Part shown: positions 41,562 through 51,224 of the stretch, one piece after another
Layout: every line of letters starts with the position of its first letter
Numbering within the stretch: position 1 is the stretch's first letter
Source of the DNA: Ferruginibacter sp.
Lineage (GTDB): Bacteria; Bacteroidota; Bacteroidia; Chitinophagales; Chitinophagaceae
NCBI RefSeq assembly: GCF_028288465.1
Contig: NZ_JAQBNR010000053.1
Span: forward strand, 1 to 64,000
Direction of reading: 5' to 3'
DNA: 64,000 nt
The notes under the pieces: model-generated
Told to the model about the DNA's origin: nothing
The model's input: only the letters and a program-made list of their open reading frames with translations
The model's database searches: none
Translations under genes and position numbers: made by a program

Positions 41562-44012
41562 TTAATTTACTCCTTTTATCCTGTTCTGTTCATCTCCGGC
41601 ACCGCCAGTATTTCTTTTTTGAATTCCCTTGATTGGTTTACCAAACCGGTAGGTAAAGTTGACTGATACAACTCTTGAATCTCCATACTGATGAAAACGG
41701 GCATCGGTATTAAGAATGTCAATTTTACCATTTTGTATCATGGAGAAAAATGCATCCCTTACATTTAACTTAATCGTTGCCTTCTTTTTTAAAATCTCTT
41801 TCTGTATGCCTGCATTTACCTGGCTTAAAGGATTGATTGATATCTGGCCCTCAATTCCTTTGGTACGATAAAAGCCCGATAATTCTGCACTCCAGCCCTT
41901 GTTAAATTTAAATTGGTTGTTAATATTAATCAGGTAAGTAGCCCCTGTTCTTTTTTCGCTATTGCCAAATGTCAATCCTTTGTACTGGCTGTAATTGGCT
42001 TCTGAATAAACAATCAGTGTCCAGATTTTTGTAATTGCTTTTTGAGCATTGACAGATATACTTCCATTGTCAGAACTGGCAAAATTACCTTGCTTAATTA
42101 CCGTTGCATAGCCTCTTGGTTCAAAGGTTTCGCTAAACAAATCTTTTGTGTGAGCATAGTTGATTGTTGTAGTCAGCCATTGATTAAAAGTGTGCGACAT
42201 CTCCAGTACATTGGCATACGAGGGACGTAAAAAAGGATTGCCTTCACCGTAGGTATATTTATCCAAATAGAACATAAAAGGATTCAGATCTTCATATGCC
42301 GGACGATTGATCCTTCTGCCGTATGAAAATGTAAACTGATTTTTTTCATTGGCATTGTAGCTTACAAACATAGTCGGAAACAATCCGGCATAGCTTTTTG
42401 TAAAAGAGCTGTCTGGTCTTTGCGGATTACCAAACTGGTCTCCTGAATAATTGGTATTTTCCAATCTAAGCCCTGCCTGGAAGCCCCATTTTTTAATTTC
42501 TCTACTTGCATTTAAATATGCGGCATTGATGTTCTCTTTATATCTAAAGCGGTTTGTTTTTTCATAATCCGGATGCTTTACATCGTTGATGATATTAAAA
42601 TAGCCAGCTGTATTATCTGTATTTACAAAACTTGTTTTTATACCGGTTTCAATTTTTACGCCTTTCTTTAACGGGTGCGTATAATCTGCTTTCAGAGAGT
42701 AAATTTTTATCACCGATGGCAGCTCTCCTACAAGTTTGTTACTGTTGGAAACAGTTCCATCAGGCAAATAAGTGATGTTACTAAAAGGTTGCGTTTTAGT
42801 GGCATTGTAATCCATATAATCTGCATCCATTGTAAACTCTCTTCCTGTAGAATCAAACTGATGACGAAGGTTAACATTCACTGCACCATTTTTCCACCGG
42901 CCATCTTCTGAACCTTCGGAAACTGCCACAGAGTCAACAACACCTAGTTTGCTTTTTAAATAACTTGTATTAAGATTGGATTGCTTTTCAGGATTTACAA
43001 AACCAGAAACCACCACTCCAACTGTAGTCTTTTTACTCGCGTAATAGTCAACGCCAAGTTTTGCGTTGTTGCTCCCATTGTTGTGTAACATCCTTGCATT
43101 CTGATCAAAAATGGCATTTACCGACTGATCTGAATTTTTATAAATACGGTTGATATCCAATTGCTGAAAATTTTTGCGGTGATTAACACTTAGTGTGCTA
43201 AACACATTGAATTTGCCGTTGCGGTAATTTAAGTTAAGGCTGTTATTTGTTTTACCGTAAACGCCCTGGCCATAACCAACGGTAGCACTGCCGTTGAACC
43301 CTTTTTGCTTGTTCTTTTTTGTTTTGATATTGATAATCCCAGAGTTGCCAGCAGCATCATATTTTGCAGACGGATTGGTCATTATTTCGATCTGGTCTAC
43401 ATTGGTGGATGACATACTCCTCAACAGGTTGGCCAGTTCTGCACCGTTTAGGTAAGAAGGCTTTCCGTCCAACATTACCATTACGCCCTGTTTTCCTTTC
43501 AGACTAATATTGCCGTCTTTGTCCACTGTAACGCCCGGGCTTTTCTCCAGCACTTCCATCGCGGTGGTACCAGCATTCGTTACAGAAGCATCAACATTCA
43601 CAACTGTCTTATCAATTTTTCTTTCGGTAAAAGCCTTTTTGGAAACGATTGTTACATCCTTCAATTCTTTTCGGGCGGGCTGCAATTGCAATACCTCTAC
43701 AATAATGGTGGGCTTTTCAACTGAAAGGATAAGCAGTTTACTGTAAGCTGTAGTATGTCCTGCTGAGCTTGCAGCTACCAGGTAATTACCTTCGTTAATA
43801 TTTTCAAAAGAAAAATTGCCGCTTTTATCAGCAACAGCTGCCTTTACAAGACTGCTATCATTACTATGTAATAGTGATATAGTTGCTGCGTCAACTATTT
43901 GCTGATTGCCACCATCTTTAATTGTACCCGAAATTTTTCCGTTTAGCTGCGCAAGGCTGACGATACTTATGCTCATAGCAGTCAGCAGGATTAATAAATG
44001 TTTCATATTCAT
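41562..44012 (-). CDS. Outer-membrane beta-barrel receptor (TonB-dependent receptor-like)
   Basis: The start at 44010-44012 gives 816 residues with a signal peptide (cleavage near SLAQ); an ATG two codons later is equally possible. An N-terminal carboxypeptidase-regulatory-like domain (LNGKISGTIKDGGNQQIVDA) is followed by a plug domain (VMLDGKPSYLNGAELANLLR) and an outer-membrane barrel of the OMP_b-brl_3 type. There is no SusD-like neighbour, so it is not a standard glycan-uptake locus. The ligand is unknown. Confidence 0.88.
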   Translation of the reverse strand: MNMKHLLILLTAMSISIVSLAQLNGKISGTIKDGGNQQIVDAATISLLHSNDSSLVKAAVADKSGNFSFENINEGNYLVAASSAGHTTAYSKLLILSVEKPTIIVEVLQLQPARKELKDVTIVSKKAFTERKIDKTVVNVDASVTNAGTTAMEVLEKSPGVTVDKDGNISLKGKQGVMVMLDGKPSYLNGAELANLLRSMSSTNVDQIEIMTNPSAKYDAAGNSGIINIKTKKNKQKGFNGSATVGYGQGVYGKTNNSLNLNYRNGKFNVFSTLSVNHRKNFQQLDINRIYKNSDQSVNAIFDQNARMLHNNGSNNAKLGVDYYASKKTTVGVVVSGFVNPEKQSNLNTSYLKSKLGVVDSVAVSEGSEDGRWKNGAVNVNLRHQFDSTGREFTMDADYMDYNATKTQPFSNITYLPDGTVSNSNKLVGELPSVIKIYSLKADYTHPLKKGVKIETGIKTSFVNTDNTAGYFNIINDVKHPDYEKTNRFRYKENINAAYLNASREIKKWGFQAGLRLENTNYSGDQFGNPQRPDSSFTKSYAGLFPTMFVSYNANEKNQFTFSYGRRINRPAYEDLNPFMFYLDKYTYGEGNPFLRPSYANVLEMSHTFNQWLTTTINYAHTKDLFSETFEPRGYATVIKQGNFASSDNGSISVNAQKAITKIWTLIVYSEANYSQYKGLTFGNSEKRTGATYLININNQFKFNKGWSAELSGFYRTKGIEGQISINPLSQVNAGIQKEILKKKATIKLNVRDAFFSMIQNGKIDILNTDARFHQYGDSRVVSVNFTYRFGKPIKGIQKRNTGGAGDEQNRIKGVN

Positions 44013-44135
44013 TTGTACCTTGTTTTGAATTGTACATAACAAAAATAGGTACTTTGCATTGCAAGGAACAGTATTATACACAAACGGTTATTAGCTACCA
44101 TGACTGGTAAAAGAATTTACCGGTAAAACGGTTGA

Positions 44136-45464
44136 TTATGCAGATCTTGAAAACCTCATTTTAGCTACAACAATTAGTATAACGCCGGACAAGATGAGAA
44201 ATACAGCGATTATTTCAGCTTGGCTAAGGTGAAAACCAAGTACAGTATAAAGGTGATTTACCCGTATTTTTTCAATAAAGAATCTTTCAAACCCATTCAG
44301 GATAAGATATAAACCGAACATTACACCTGGAATCTTTAGTCTTTTTCGATAAGCCCACATCATCAAAAATAATAGGGTGCACATAATGGTCTCGTAAAAC
44401 GCAGTCGGAAAAACAGGTTGAGGCAAAGCACGACAGTGCTCTTCATTACAACCAGGAATCTTTTTGCCGTCTTTATTTACATTCATTGGGTAAGAATAGG
44501 CAATCATCCATTTTGGTAAAAAAGAAGGTCCTTTTACTGCCAGTCGTGGTACTGCTTCCAGGCTGGTGAAAGTTCTGGCAGTTGGTATGTAAGTGAACAC
44601 GTTTCCACTATCCAGCACCCGGGCCTTCAGATGATAATTGGCAAATTTTCGTAACTCCTGATCAAATTCCGGCTGCGTGCATTCCTTTACCTTACCGTAA
44701 TCGTCGCTTACGTAGGCGCTGTTATAAATTCCCCAGTCGCCATCTCCGGATACCTGGCATCCGATACGGCCAACGGCATACGCGATCATCAAGGCAGGCG
44801 CCGCAGCATCCGTCAAATGAACGAGTTTAATGCCTTTTCTGTAAGCAAACCAGCAAATCGCAATCGTGGCTAAAATCAATCCGCCATAAAATGCAAGGCC
44901 GCCCCCAGAAAAAATGGTTCCAATTGGGTCGGCAATCAGTTCATCCAGGTTTTCCATAGCATCAAATAACTTGGCGCCCAAAATGCCGAATATTAATCCT
45001 AGTATGATTATATCGCCTACCCTGTCATGCGGCCAGATTCTTACATTTCTTTGCTCTGGTTCTTTAAGTTTATGTTTATTTTTTTCCCACCACTTTACAC
45101 CTATTAATATCAATCCCAGTATTATGCCAGCAAATAAATTACCCTCACGTGAGAAAATATATGTCTGTGCGCTAACCTCATCAGGTTTGTTAAGCATTAA
45201 ACCAAACAATTTATAGCCAAATAAAAAACCGGTAACAAAATTTACAAAAAGATCAAGGAAGGAAGCGGGCATCCCAACTGTTATGGCTTCCTCCCTTGGT
45301 AACAACAGACCTTGCTTTTCCTTCCGTTTTAGTTCGCTTGACAAAACTATTGCGGCAGACACGAACCCCATTGCCACCATTAAGCCAAATGTATTAAACA
45401 GATTAAGCGCTTTCCACTGAACTCCAAACAGGTCTTTAAAAAAATAATATAGATTGGGATACAT
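44136..45464 (-). CDS. lgt: Prolipoprotein diacylglyceryl transferase
   Basis: This 442-residue inner-membrane enzyme attaches diacylglycerol to the lipobox Cys of prelipoproteins. The signature YAVGRIGCQVSGDGDWG is present and the fold has about seven helices. It is longer than E. coli Lgt (~290 residues), with an extra periplasmic loop (~250-340), as in other Bacteroidota. It serves the many lipoproteins encoded in this window. Confidence 0.93.
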   Translation of the reverse strand: MYPNLYYFFKDLFGVQWKALNLFNTFGLMVAMGFVSAAIVLSSELKRKEKQGLLLPREEAITVGMPASFLDLFVNFVTGFLFGYKLFGLMLNKPDEVSAQTYIFSREGNLFAGIILGLILIGVKWWEKNKHKLKEPEQRNVRIWPHDRVGDIIILGLIFGILGAKLFDAMENLDELIADPIGTIFSGGGLAFYGGLILATIAICWFAYRKGIKLVHLTDAAAPALMIAYAVGRIGCQVSGDGDWGIYNSAYVSDDYGKVKECTQPEFDQELRKFANYHLKARVLDSGNVFTYIPTARTFTSLEAVPRLAVKGPSFLPKWMIAYSYPMNVNKDGKKIPGCNEEHCRALPQPVFPTAFYETIMCTLLFLMMWAYRKRLKIPGVMFGLYLILNGFERFFIEKIRVNHLYTVLGFHLSQAEIIAVFLILSGVILIVVAKMRFSRSA

Positions 45465-45529
45465 ACTTTAAAATTAAGTGTTGCAAGATATTCAATTATT
45501 CTTTGCAGTAAATTAATAGTATGCTTAAA

Positions 45530-45560
45530 TAAAAATCCCGAAACTGAACGCTTCGGGATT
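45530..45560 (-). terminator. Terminator after the bacilliredoxin gene
   Basis: A 9-bp stem AATCCCGAA/TTCGGGATT (45534-45542 with 45552-45560), followed on the minus strand by Ts. Confidence 0.88.
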
Positions 45561-45578
45561 GACAATTAAAATGTTCTT

Positions 45579-45995
45579 TTAGTTACAGTACTGCTCAAAT
45601 GCACCAATTAAATTTTCAGCAATCATTTGGGCACTTCTTCCTTCTATATTGTGCCTTTCAATAAAATGAACCAACTGGCCGTTTTTAAATAAGGCAATTG
45701 AAGGGGATGATGGAGGATAAGGCAACAAGTGCTCCCTGATTTTTTTAACTGCGTCCACATCAAAACCTGCAAAACTGGTTGCCAGGTTATCAGGCTTTTT
45801 TGCACTGTTATGCACGGCCATTAAAACACCAGGTCTTGCTGTTCCGGCACTGCAGCCACAAACAGAATTTATCACCACAAGCGTAGTTCCTTCATTGGCT
45901 AACCTGTTATCTACCTCTGCGGCAGTCAACATTTCTACAAAGCCATTTTCAGTCAGCTCTTCCTTCATTGGTATTACTATTTCTTCCGGATACAT
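45579..45995 (-). CDS. BrxA/BrxB family bacilliredoxin
   Basis: The 138-residue thioredoxin-fold protein has the active site Cys46-Gly-Cys48 (INSVCGCSAGTARPG). These proteins remove bacillithiol from S-bacillithiolated proteins, which suggests that this organism may use bacillithiol. A TAAATTTG -7 box lies 21 bp upstream. Confidence 0.92.
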   Translation of the reverse strand: MYPEEIVIPMKEELTENGFVEMLTAAEVDNRLANEGTTLVVINSVCGCSAGTARPGVLMAVHNSAKKPDNLATSFAGFDVDAVKKIREHLLPYPPSSPSIALFKNGQLVHFIERHNIEGRSAQMIAENLIGAFEQYCN

Positions 45996-46015
45996 AGTTT
46001 TTTGTTTTTAGAAAG

Positions 46016-46048
46016 CAAATTTACAACTTAGTTTGAATTAATATTCAA
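46016..46048 (-). promoter_or_regulatory. Bacilliredoxin gene promoter
   Basis: On the minus strand, TAAATTTG (46016-46023) fits the -7 consensus. A partial -33 (TTG, 46046-46048) lies 22 nt upstream. Confidence 0.55.
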
Positions 46049-46235
46049 GTTTATCAATACGTTTTCACCGGTACACCCGACGAAAGAAAACGACATCCCG
46101 TCATACGTATTTAAAATAAAGTGTCAGTATGGCTTAAATGTCTATAACAAAAGGTCATATTTTCTAAAAAAGGGCGCTGGAACAACTTTTGAACAATCAA
46201 AACAAACAAATTTTAAATCTAAAAAAATTATAGAC

Positions 46236-46676
46236 ATGACATTCGTAAAAGTAAACAACCCGGCTGTAAGAAATTTTGATGGTTTAATGAAAGATATTTT
46301 TAACGAGATCCCGGCTTCTTTTGGAAAAACTTTCCGGGAAGATGTTTTAGGTTTTCCTCCGGTAAATATCACAGAAAACGCAAAGGCATATCAGCTGGAA
46401 GTTGCAGCACCCGGTCTCGAAAAAACTGATTTCACAATTAAATTAGATGATACTTTATTGGTAATCAGTGCATCAAAAAAGGAAGAAGCAACAAATGACG
46501 ACGTAAAAAGCATCCGCAAGGAATTTAGTAACAAAGGATTTAAAAGAAGTTTTACGCTGGATGAAAAAATTGATGCGGCAAATATAGCGGCCAAATATGA
46601 AAATGGTATTTTGAAGTTGACACTTCCCAAAAAAGAAGAAACAGCTCCGGCAAGCAAAGAAATAGCGATTCAGTAA
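46236..46676 (+). CDS. Small heat shock protein, Hsp20/alpha-crystallin family
   Basis: The 146-residue ATP-independent chaperone has an alpha-crystallin domain (~45-135). The strand motif AYQLEVAAPGLEKTDFTIKL, the GILKLTLPKK motif and a short C-terminal KEIAIQ (I-x-I/V-like) are visible. It prevents aggregation of unfolded proteins. I see no CIRCE element upstream. Confidence 0.94.
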   Translation: MTFVKVNNPAVRNFDGLMKDIFNEIPASFGKTFREDVLGFPPVNITENAKAYQLEVAAPGLEKTDFTIKLDDTLLVISASKKEEATNDDVKSIRKEFSNKGFKRSFTLDEKIDAANIAAKYENGILKLTLPKKEETAPASKEIAIQ

Positions 46677-46712
46677 GGTTAGAGTAAAAATAGAGTTTGT
46701 TTTGGTTAAGAA

Positions 46713-46748
46713 AAGGCTATTCTGTTAATGCAGGATAGCCTTATTTTG
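46713..46748 (+). terminator. Terminator after hsp20
   Basis: A 12-bp stem with one G-T pair (46713-46724 with 46731-46742), a 6-nt loop and a T-rich tail. Confidence 0.88.
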
Positions 46749-46813
46749 TTTAATTACCTGTTAGCCTTATTTTTATGTTTTACCTTTGCCGGTATACCTC
46801 TTAAAAGAAAAAC

Positions 46814-48076
46814 ATGATCAAAAAAAATTGTTTATATCTCCTGATTTTCTTCACCATTCCGGCAACACTTTTTTCACAGGTTAAATTAGATTCCATTCCG
46901 GTAATATCTAACCCGGCTGATACGGCTTTGCGAATAAAAAATCTTAATCCCTATTTTAGCCTGCATGTTGACTCTACGCTAAGATATCCGCTGATCATTA
47001 ATAAAGACATTGCTAAATATTACTGGTTTTTAAAGAACTCTCCCGTAGGCTTAAAAATCAATAAAGACAATGGTGAACTTACATTTAAAGCTGAAAAATC
47101 ATTTTTCCTTTCGGGGAGATTAAAGTATGATTACGAATATAAAGTATCGTTAAGCGTCCAAAACCTCGACAATCCGGAGGAACGCGTCGACACGAGTTTT
47201 GTGCTTTTGTTTTACAATACAGAAATTATACCTTCCAAGGTAAAGCCTACGGTAACAAATACTTTATTTATTGATGAAGGCGATACTGTGAGTTTTAAAT
47301 TGCAATGTGACAACGGTAATTTTCCGATTGAGGAAATTACCTATTTCAGTAATTATCCGATAAAATCGCTGACTCCCGTTACTAAATGTAATGATGATTT
47401 TACCTGGCGGGCACCCTTTGATTTTATTAAGGACACAGATAAAGATAAAATAAAGAAACTGGAGATCTATTTTATTGGTACCAATAAGTTTAATAACCGT
47501 GATACCGCCATCATTAATATTATTGTAAAAGAAAGTATCAATTACCCGCAGCAGGTTATTGAATTTGAAAAACTGAGGACAGAAATCGACCATTATGTAT
47601 TGCAGCTTAAAAGTAGCTTTAGACTGGTTGACAAAAAGATAAAAAAGACGAAAGGCACCAGAACAAGTTTTGATCTTGCATCTGCCTCAACAGCGCTTGG
47701 GGGAACAGTATTTTCTTCTTTACCGGGCAGAAGTGAGCAAACTGCAGGCAAAATTTTACCAAGTGTAGGCGTGGCGCTGGTGCCGGTAAAAGAGGCATCT
47801 GCACCAAATAGTTCATCCGACCAAAATACGGCTACCTTAATTAGGAACAGTATAAAAAGGCTTGAGTATTTACTGGCAGACAACACATTGGCGGGAGAAA
47901 AAGATCCTAATATTTTAACGAAGTCAAATAAATTAAAAGAAGAATTAAAACAGAGTCAGGTACAGTTAATTGATATTCCAATAGCGGAGGAAAATTTAAG
48001 CCAAAAAGAATTGGATGATTACTTCAACAATCCCAAAGTAAATAAGAAATATAAAGTAAAACATAAAGCCAATTAA
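46814..48076 (+). CDS. Secreted protein of unknown function
   Basis: The 420-residue protein has a signal peptide (1-21, cleavage near LFSQ). A beta-rich region (~30-235) shows cadherin/Ig-like putative repeats (GLKINKDNGELTFKAEKSF). A helical segment (~240-290), a Ser/Ala-rich stretch, a second helical hairpin and a basic C-terminus follow. It has no lipobox and no T9SS sorting domain, so it is probably periplasmic. I do not recognise a family. Confidence 0.68.
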   Translation: MIKKNCLYLLIFFTIPATLFSQVKLDSIPVISNPADTALRIKNLNPYFSLHVDSTLRYPLIINKDIAKYYWFLKNSPVGLKINKDNGELTFKAEKSFFLSGRLKYDYEYKVSLSVQNLDNPEERVDTSFVLLFYNTEIIPSKVKPTVTNTLFIDEGDTVSFKLQCDNGNFPIEEITYFSNYPIKSLTPVTKCNDDFTWRAPFDFIKDTDKDKIKKLEIYFIGTNKFNNRDTAIINIIVKESINYPQQVIEFEKLRTEIDHYVLQLKSSFRLVDKKIKKTKGTRTSFDLASASTALGGTVFSSLPGRSEQTAGKILPSVGVALVPVKEASAPNSSSDQNTATLIRNSIKRLEYLLADNTLAGEKDPNILTKSNKLKEELKQSQVQLIDIPIAEENLSQKELDDYFNNPKVNKKYKVKHKAN

Positions 48077-48090
48077 GGTGACATCGTTAT

Positions 48091-48123
48091 AATAAAAAAA
48101 GTGGCAGTTGCCACTTTTTTTAT
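48091..48123. terminator. Bidirectional terminator
   Basis: A stem AAAAAAGTGGCA/TGCCACTTTTTT (48095-48106 with 48109-48120) lies between the convergent secreted-protein and decarboxylase genes. Confidence 0.9.
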
Positions 48124-48147
48124 TATAACTCTTTAACCCGGATAAAT

Positions 48148-49545
48148 TTACATATAGCCTAAAATCTTCAGCATACTTTGTGCGGTTTGTTCCTTTGCAT
48201 ACACCCAGTCAACCAGTTTACCATTTTTGTCCCGTTCTACAATAATATGTTTTGGAGACGGTATCAGACAGTGCTTTATACCGCCGTATCCACTTATCTG
48301 GTCCTGGTATGCTCCGGTATGGAAGAAGCCCACATACAGCGGTTCTCCACCTGCAGTCAGCTTCGGCAAAAATACTTCATTGATATGTTCCTCAGAATCA
48401 TAATAGTCATGACTGTCGCAAGTAATGCCCCCCAAGGTTACCCGTTGGTATTCATCCTTCCATTTGTTGATTGGAAGCATCAGAAATTTCTCCCCAATCC
48501 CCCAGGTATCTGGTAATGTCGTAATAAAAGAAGAGTCGATCATGTACCATATCTCCCGGTCATTCTGCATCTTTTCTCCAATTACACTGTAAATGTGCGC
48601 CATGCTTTCGCCAACGGTGTAGCTGCCGAATTCGGTAAAAATATTAGGCATCTGCACTTTATTTCTTTTGCATGCAACCTTGATATTACGCACAATTTCA
48701 TTGATCATGAACTGGTAGTCATATTCAAAACCAAGCGAGTGTTTTATAGGAAAGCCCCCGCCGATATTGATTGAATCCAGTTCAGGACAAATCTTTTTTA
48801 ACTGGCAATAAAGGTTAATTACCTTGTTTAATTCACTCCAGTAATAGATATCGTCTTTTATCCCCTTGTTTAAAAAAATATGCAGCATCTTCAACTGAAA
48901 CTTATGCTCAAACCCTTCAATTTCATCTACATAAAATTCCAGGATATCTTTCGCCCGCATGCCCAGCCTGGAAGTGTAAAAAGGGAAATTCGGCTCTTCC
49001 TCTGCAGCCACCCTTATACCCACTTTAAAAGGAACTTTTACCGATTTATACGCCTTCAATTCTTCCTTATTATCCAGAATAGGAATTACATTTTTAAAGC
49101 CGGTATTCAATAAGCGGGCAATACGGCTTGTATAGGACTTTTGCTTGTAACCATTACAGATGATAAAGGTGTCCTTATTAATCTTCTTGCGTTCATATAA
49201 TTTATTTACAATTTCTATATCGTAGGCGTAGGAAGTTTCTAAATGAATATCATGCTTAAGCGCTTCTTCCACAATGAAAGAAAAGTGTGAGCTTTTTGTG
49301 CAGTAACAATAATTGTACTTTCCTTCGTACTGGTGTTTCTTAAAGGCCTTGGCAAACATATCTTTTGCCTTATTAATCTGCATACCTATTTTTGGCAGGT
49401 AGGTTAACTTGAGCGGCGTTCCATATTTATCAATCAGCGATTTTACATCCAGCCCATTGTATTGCAAATACTCGTTTTCAACTTTAAAATCATGTTGAGG
49501 AAAGTTAAAAGTCTGATCGACCAGATCAGCATAAGTATTGTTCAT
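48148..49545 (-). CDS. Arginine decarboxylase-like fold-III PLP decarboxylase
   Basis: The start at 49543-49545 gives 465 residues beginning MNNTYADLVDQTFNFPQ; two ATGs just upstream are possible. It has an alanine-racemase-type TIM barrel with the PLP Lys in YCYCTKSSHFS, the glycine-rich loop SINIGGGFPIKH and the C-terminal barrel with CDSHDYY. Bacteroidota annotate this family as biosynthetic arginine decarboxylase (agmatine, then polyamines); lysine or diaminopimelate activity is less likely. Confidence 0.85.
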   Translation of the reverse strand: MNNTYADLVDQTFNFPQHDFKVENEYLQYNGLDVKSLIDKYGTPLKLTYLPKIGMQINKAKDMFAKAFKKHQYEGKYNYCYCTKSSHFSFIVEEALKHDIHLETSYAYDIEIVNKLYERKKINKDTFIICNGYKQKSYTSRIARLLNTGFKNVIPILDNKEELKAYKSVKVPFKVGIRVAAEEEPNFPFYTSRLGMRAKDILEFYVDEIEGFEHKFQLKMLHIFLNKGIKDDIYYWSELNKVINLYCQLKKICPELDSINIGGGFPIKHSLGFEYDYQFMINEIVRNIKVACKRNKVQMPNIFTEFGSYTVGESMAHIYSVIGEKMQNDREIWYMIDSSFITTLPDTWGIGEKFLMLPINKWKDEYQRVTLGGITCDSHDYYDSEEHINEVFLPKLTAGGEPLYVGFFHTGAYQDQISGYGGIKHCLIPSPKHIIVERDKNGKLVDWVYAKEQTAQSMLKILGYM

Positions 49546-49614
49546 GTTATTCATTGACTGCAATGGGTTTTATTTATGAAATGCAAATGTACTTGAATGA
49601 GAAATGTAATGCAT

Positions 49615-49650
49615 AAAAAACCGGCTATGATTTTGTCATAACCGGTTTTT
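49615..49650 (-). terminator. Terminator after rplT
   Basis: A long stem (49615-49630 with 49636-49650; one G-T pair) with A and T flanks lies between rplT and the decarboxylase gene. Confidence 0.88.
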
Positions 49651-49694
49651 CTTTGTTGAAAGGTTCAACTATTCGTTTTAAATAAAAGTATTTG

Positions 49695-50042
49695 TTATCC
49701 TTTTACCTGCGCAACAAGGCTCTTAAAACTTTCTGGTTCATTCATTGCCAAATCGGCCAGCACCTTGCGGTTGATGTCGATATTTTTAACGGCTAACTGG
49801 TGAATGAATTCGCTGTAAGTTAACCCTTCGGCCCTTACGGCGGCATTGATACGTGCAATCCACAACGTGCGGTATTCACGCTTCTTTAATTTACGGCCAA
49901 CATAACTGTATGTTAACCCCTTTTCCATTACGTTTTTGGCGACGGTATAAACGTTTTTACGTTTTCCGTAATAACCTTTGGCGGCTTTTAGTACTCTTTT
50001 TCTTCTGGCCCTTGATGCTACTGCATTTTTTGAACGTGGCAT
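49695..50042 (-). CDS. rplT: Ribosomal protein bL20
   Basis: This 115-residue basic 50S protein begins [20 protein letters not shown] and is collinear with the family. It assembles early with 23S rRNA and in some bacteria represses its own operon. It lies 58 bp downstream of rpmI. Confidence 0.98.
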   Translation of the reverse strand: MPRSKNAVASRARRKRVLKAAKGYYGKRKNVYTVAKNVMEKGLTYSYVGRKLKKREYRTLWIARINAAVRAEGLTYSEFIHQLAVKNIDINRKVLADLAMNEPESFKSLVAQVKG

Positions 50043-50100
50043 ATCTTAATAATTTTGAAATGTTAGTGTGTTGAAATGTAAATTGGTTGTTGAAACTGAT

Positions 50101-50301
50101 TTAACCTTTCAGACGTAATAAACGCAATACGAAATCATGGTTGGTAGAATGCACTACCCCATCTTTTCTTAAATTACGTTTGCGTTTTTTCGATTTTTTT
50201 GTTAAGATGTGACGTTTAAAGGGCTTTTGAAAAGTAATCAGGCCGGTTCCTGTAACTTTGAAACGCTTCTTTGCGCTCGAGTTGGTTTTAACTTTTGGCA
50301 T
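50101..50301 (-). CDS. rpmI: Ribosomal protein bL35
   Basis: This 66-residue basic 50S protein begins [20 protein letters not shown] and contains [15 protein letters not shown]. It normally follows infC directly; here a DUF4114-like gene lies between. Confidence 0.97.
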   Translation of the reverse strand: MPKVKTNSSAKKRFKVTGTGLITFQKPFKRHILTKKSKKRKRNLRKDGVVHSTNHDFVLRLLRLKG

Positions 50302-50413
50302 TTAATAACTTATTATAGTTACTCCCTGCTGGCGTTCCGAACAGACGGACACTTTTTGAGCCATGTGGGAAATGATCAAAAAAGAAAGAGCTCTTTTTCG
50401 GGCGGCGAAGGTA
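50302..50413 (-). promoter_or_regulatory. rpmI-rplT leader with candidate promoter
   Basis: On the minus strand, TACCTTCG (50406-50413) is one base from TAnnTTTG. A leader of about 100 nt follows, with a small TAACT/AGTTA hairpin close to the rpmI start. This suggests that rpmI-rplT are transcribed separately and may carry an L20-type leader. Confidence 0.45.
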
Positions 50414-50480
50414 GGAAATAAATCATAGTCTTTGAAATAAATTTATAATTTTATATCAGACTGTGTTTGAAAAATAAAAG

Positions 50481-51224
50481 TTAAGGCACTACTGTGCAGT
50501 AAAACATCATGTCGTTAAAATCATTATCGCATAAACTACTAGTTCTATCAATATCTTCAAATCCAATCAGAACTTTGTTTTCTTCAGGGTAATTGATTAA
50601 TACCGCGTGCTTTTTCAGGCTTGGTGCTACTTCCGGATTTAAAATATCATTAGAACAGAAATGTACTGCAGAGCTATCAATCGTATGAGTATTCCTATTC
50701 CATCCGTTTTGCAATATGACAAATCCAAGTGAAATTCCTGCATCAAATCTTCCCAGATGAACTTTAGCGCCCGGCTGCAGTGTGGTATAAATTCCCGCAT
50801 TGGGGAAAATATAAGTTATATTTTTTATATCTTTAGCACTCGCTGGCGACTGTCCCGTAGTATAGGTATAAAAACCAAATGTATTAGTGTAGCCTGTACC
50901 ATTCGATACATAAGTTATATAAACGTCTGCAGAAGTGTGAATAGGAATATCAGCAATAGAATTAGCATTGAGTAACTCGGGATGAAGATTTCTCAAATCC
51001 TTGCTTTCAGGAAGAAGGTTTGTTATATAAGTACGCAATGTAGAAGAAATGGTATCACTGGCTACGAGGTAGTCTGGTTTACCGTCACTGTCATACCCTC
51101 CCAAGGGTTTGTAGGTTGTTGACGTAAAGGTTACTGGAATTGTAACTGCTTCCTTTTTGCATGATACGATAATTAATAGACAAACCTGTAAGGATGTCAA
51201 TTTCAAGAGTTTCAGAAGTTTCAT
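50481..51224 (-). CDS. DUF4114-like lipoprotein inserted in the infC-rpmI locus
   Basis: The 247-residue protein has a clear lipobox (IVSC, Cys22). Its C-terminal domain ends KVLIGFEDIDRTSSLCDNDF plus a DMMF-type segment, the acidic signature of DUF4114 proteins. The middle is beta-rich. It would be anchored at the cell envelope. It sits on the same strand between infC and rpmI, with a terminator before it, and has nothing obvious to do with translation. Confidence 0.78.
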   Translation of the reverse strand: MKLLKLLKLTSLQVCLLIIVSCKKEAVTIPVTFTSTTYKPLGGYDSDGKPDYLVASDTISSTLRTYITNLLPESKDLRNLHPELLNANSIADIPIHTSADVYITYVSNGTGYTNTFGFYTYTTGQSPASAKDIKNITYIFPNAGIYTTLQPGAKVHLGRFDAGISLGFVILQNGWNRNTHTIDSSAVHFCSNDILNPEVAPSLKKHAVLINYPEENKVLIGFEDIDRTSSLCDNDFNDMMFYCTVVP

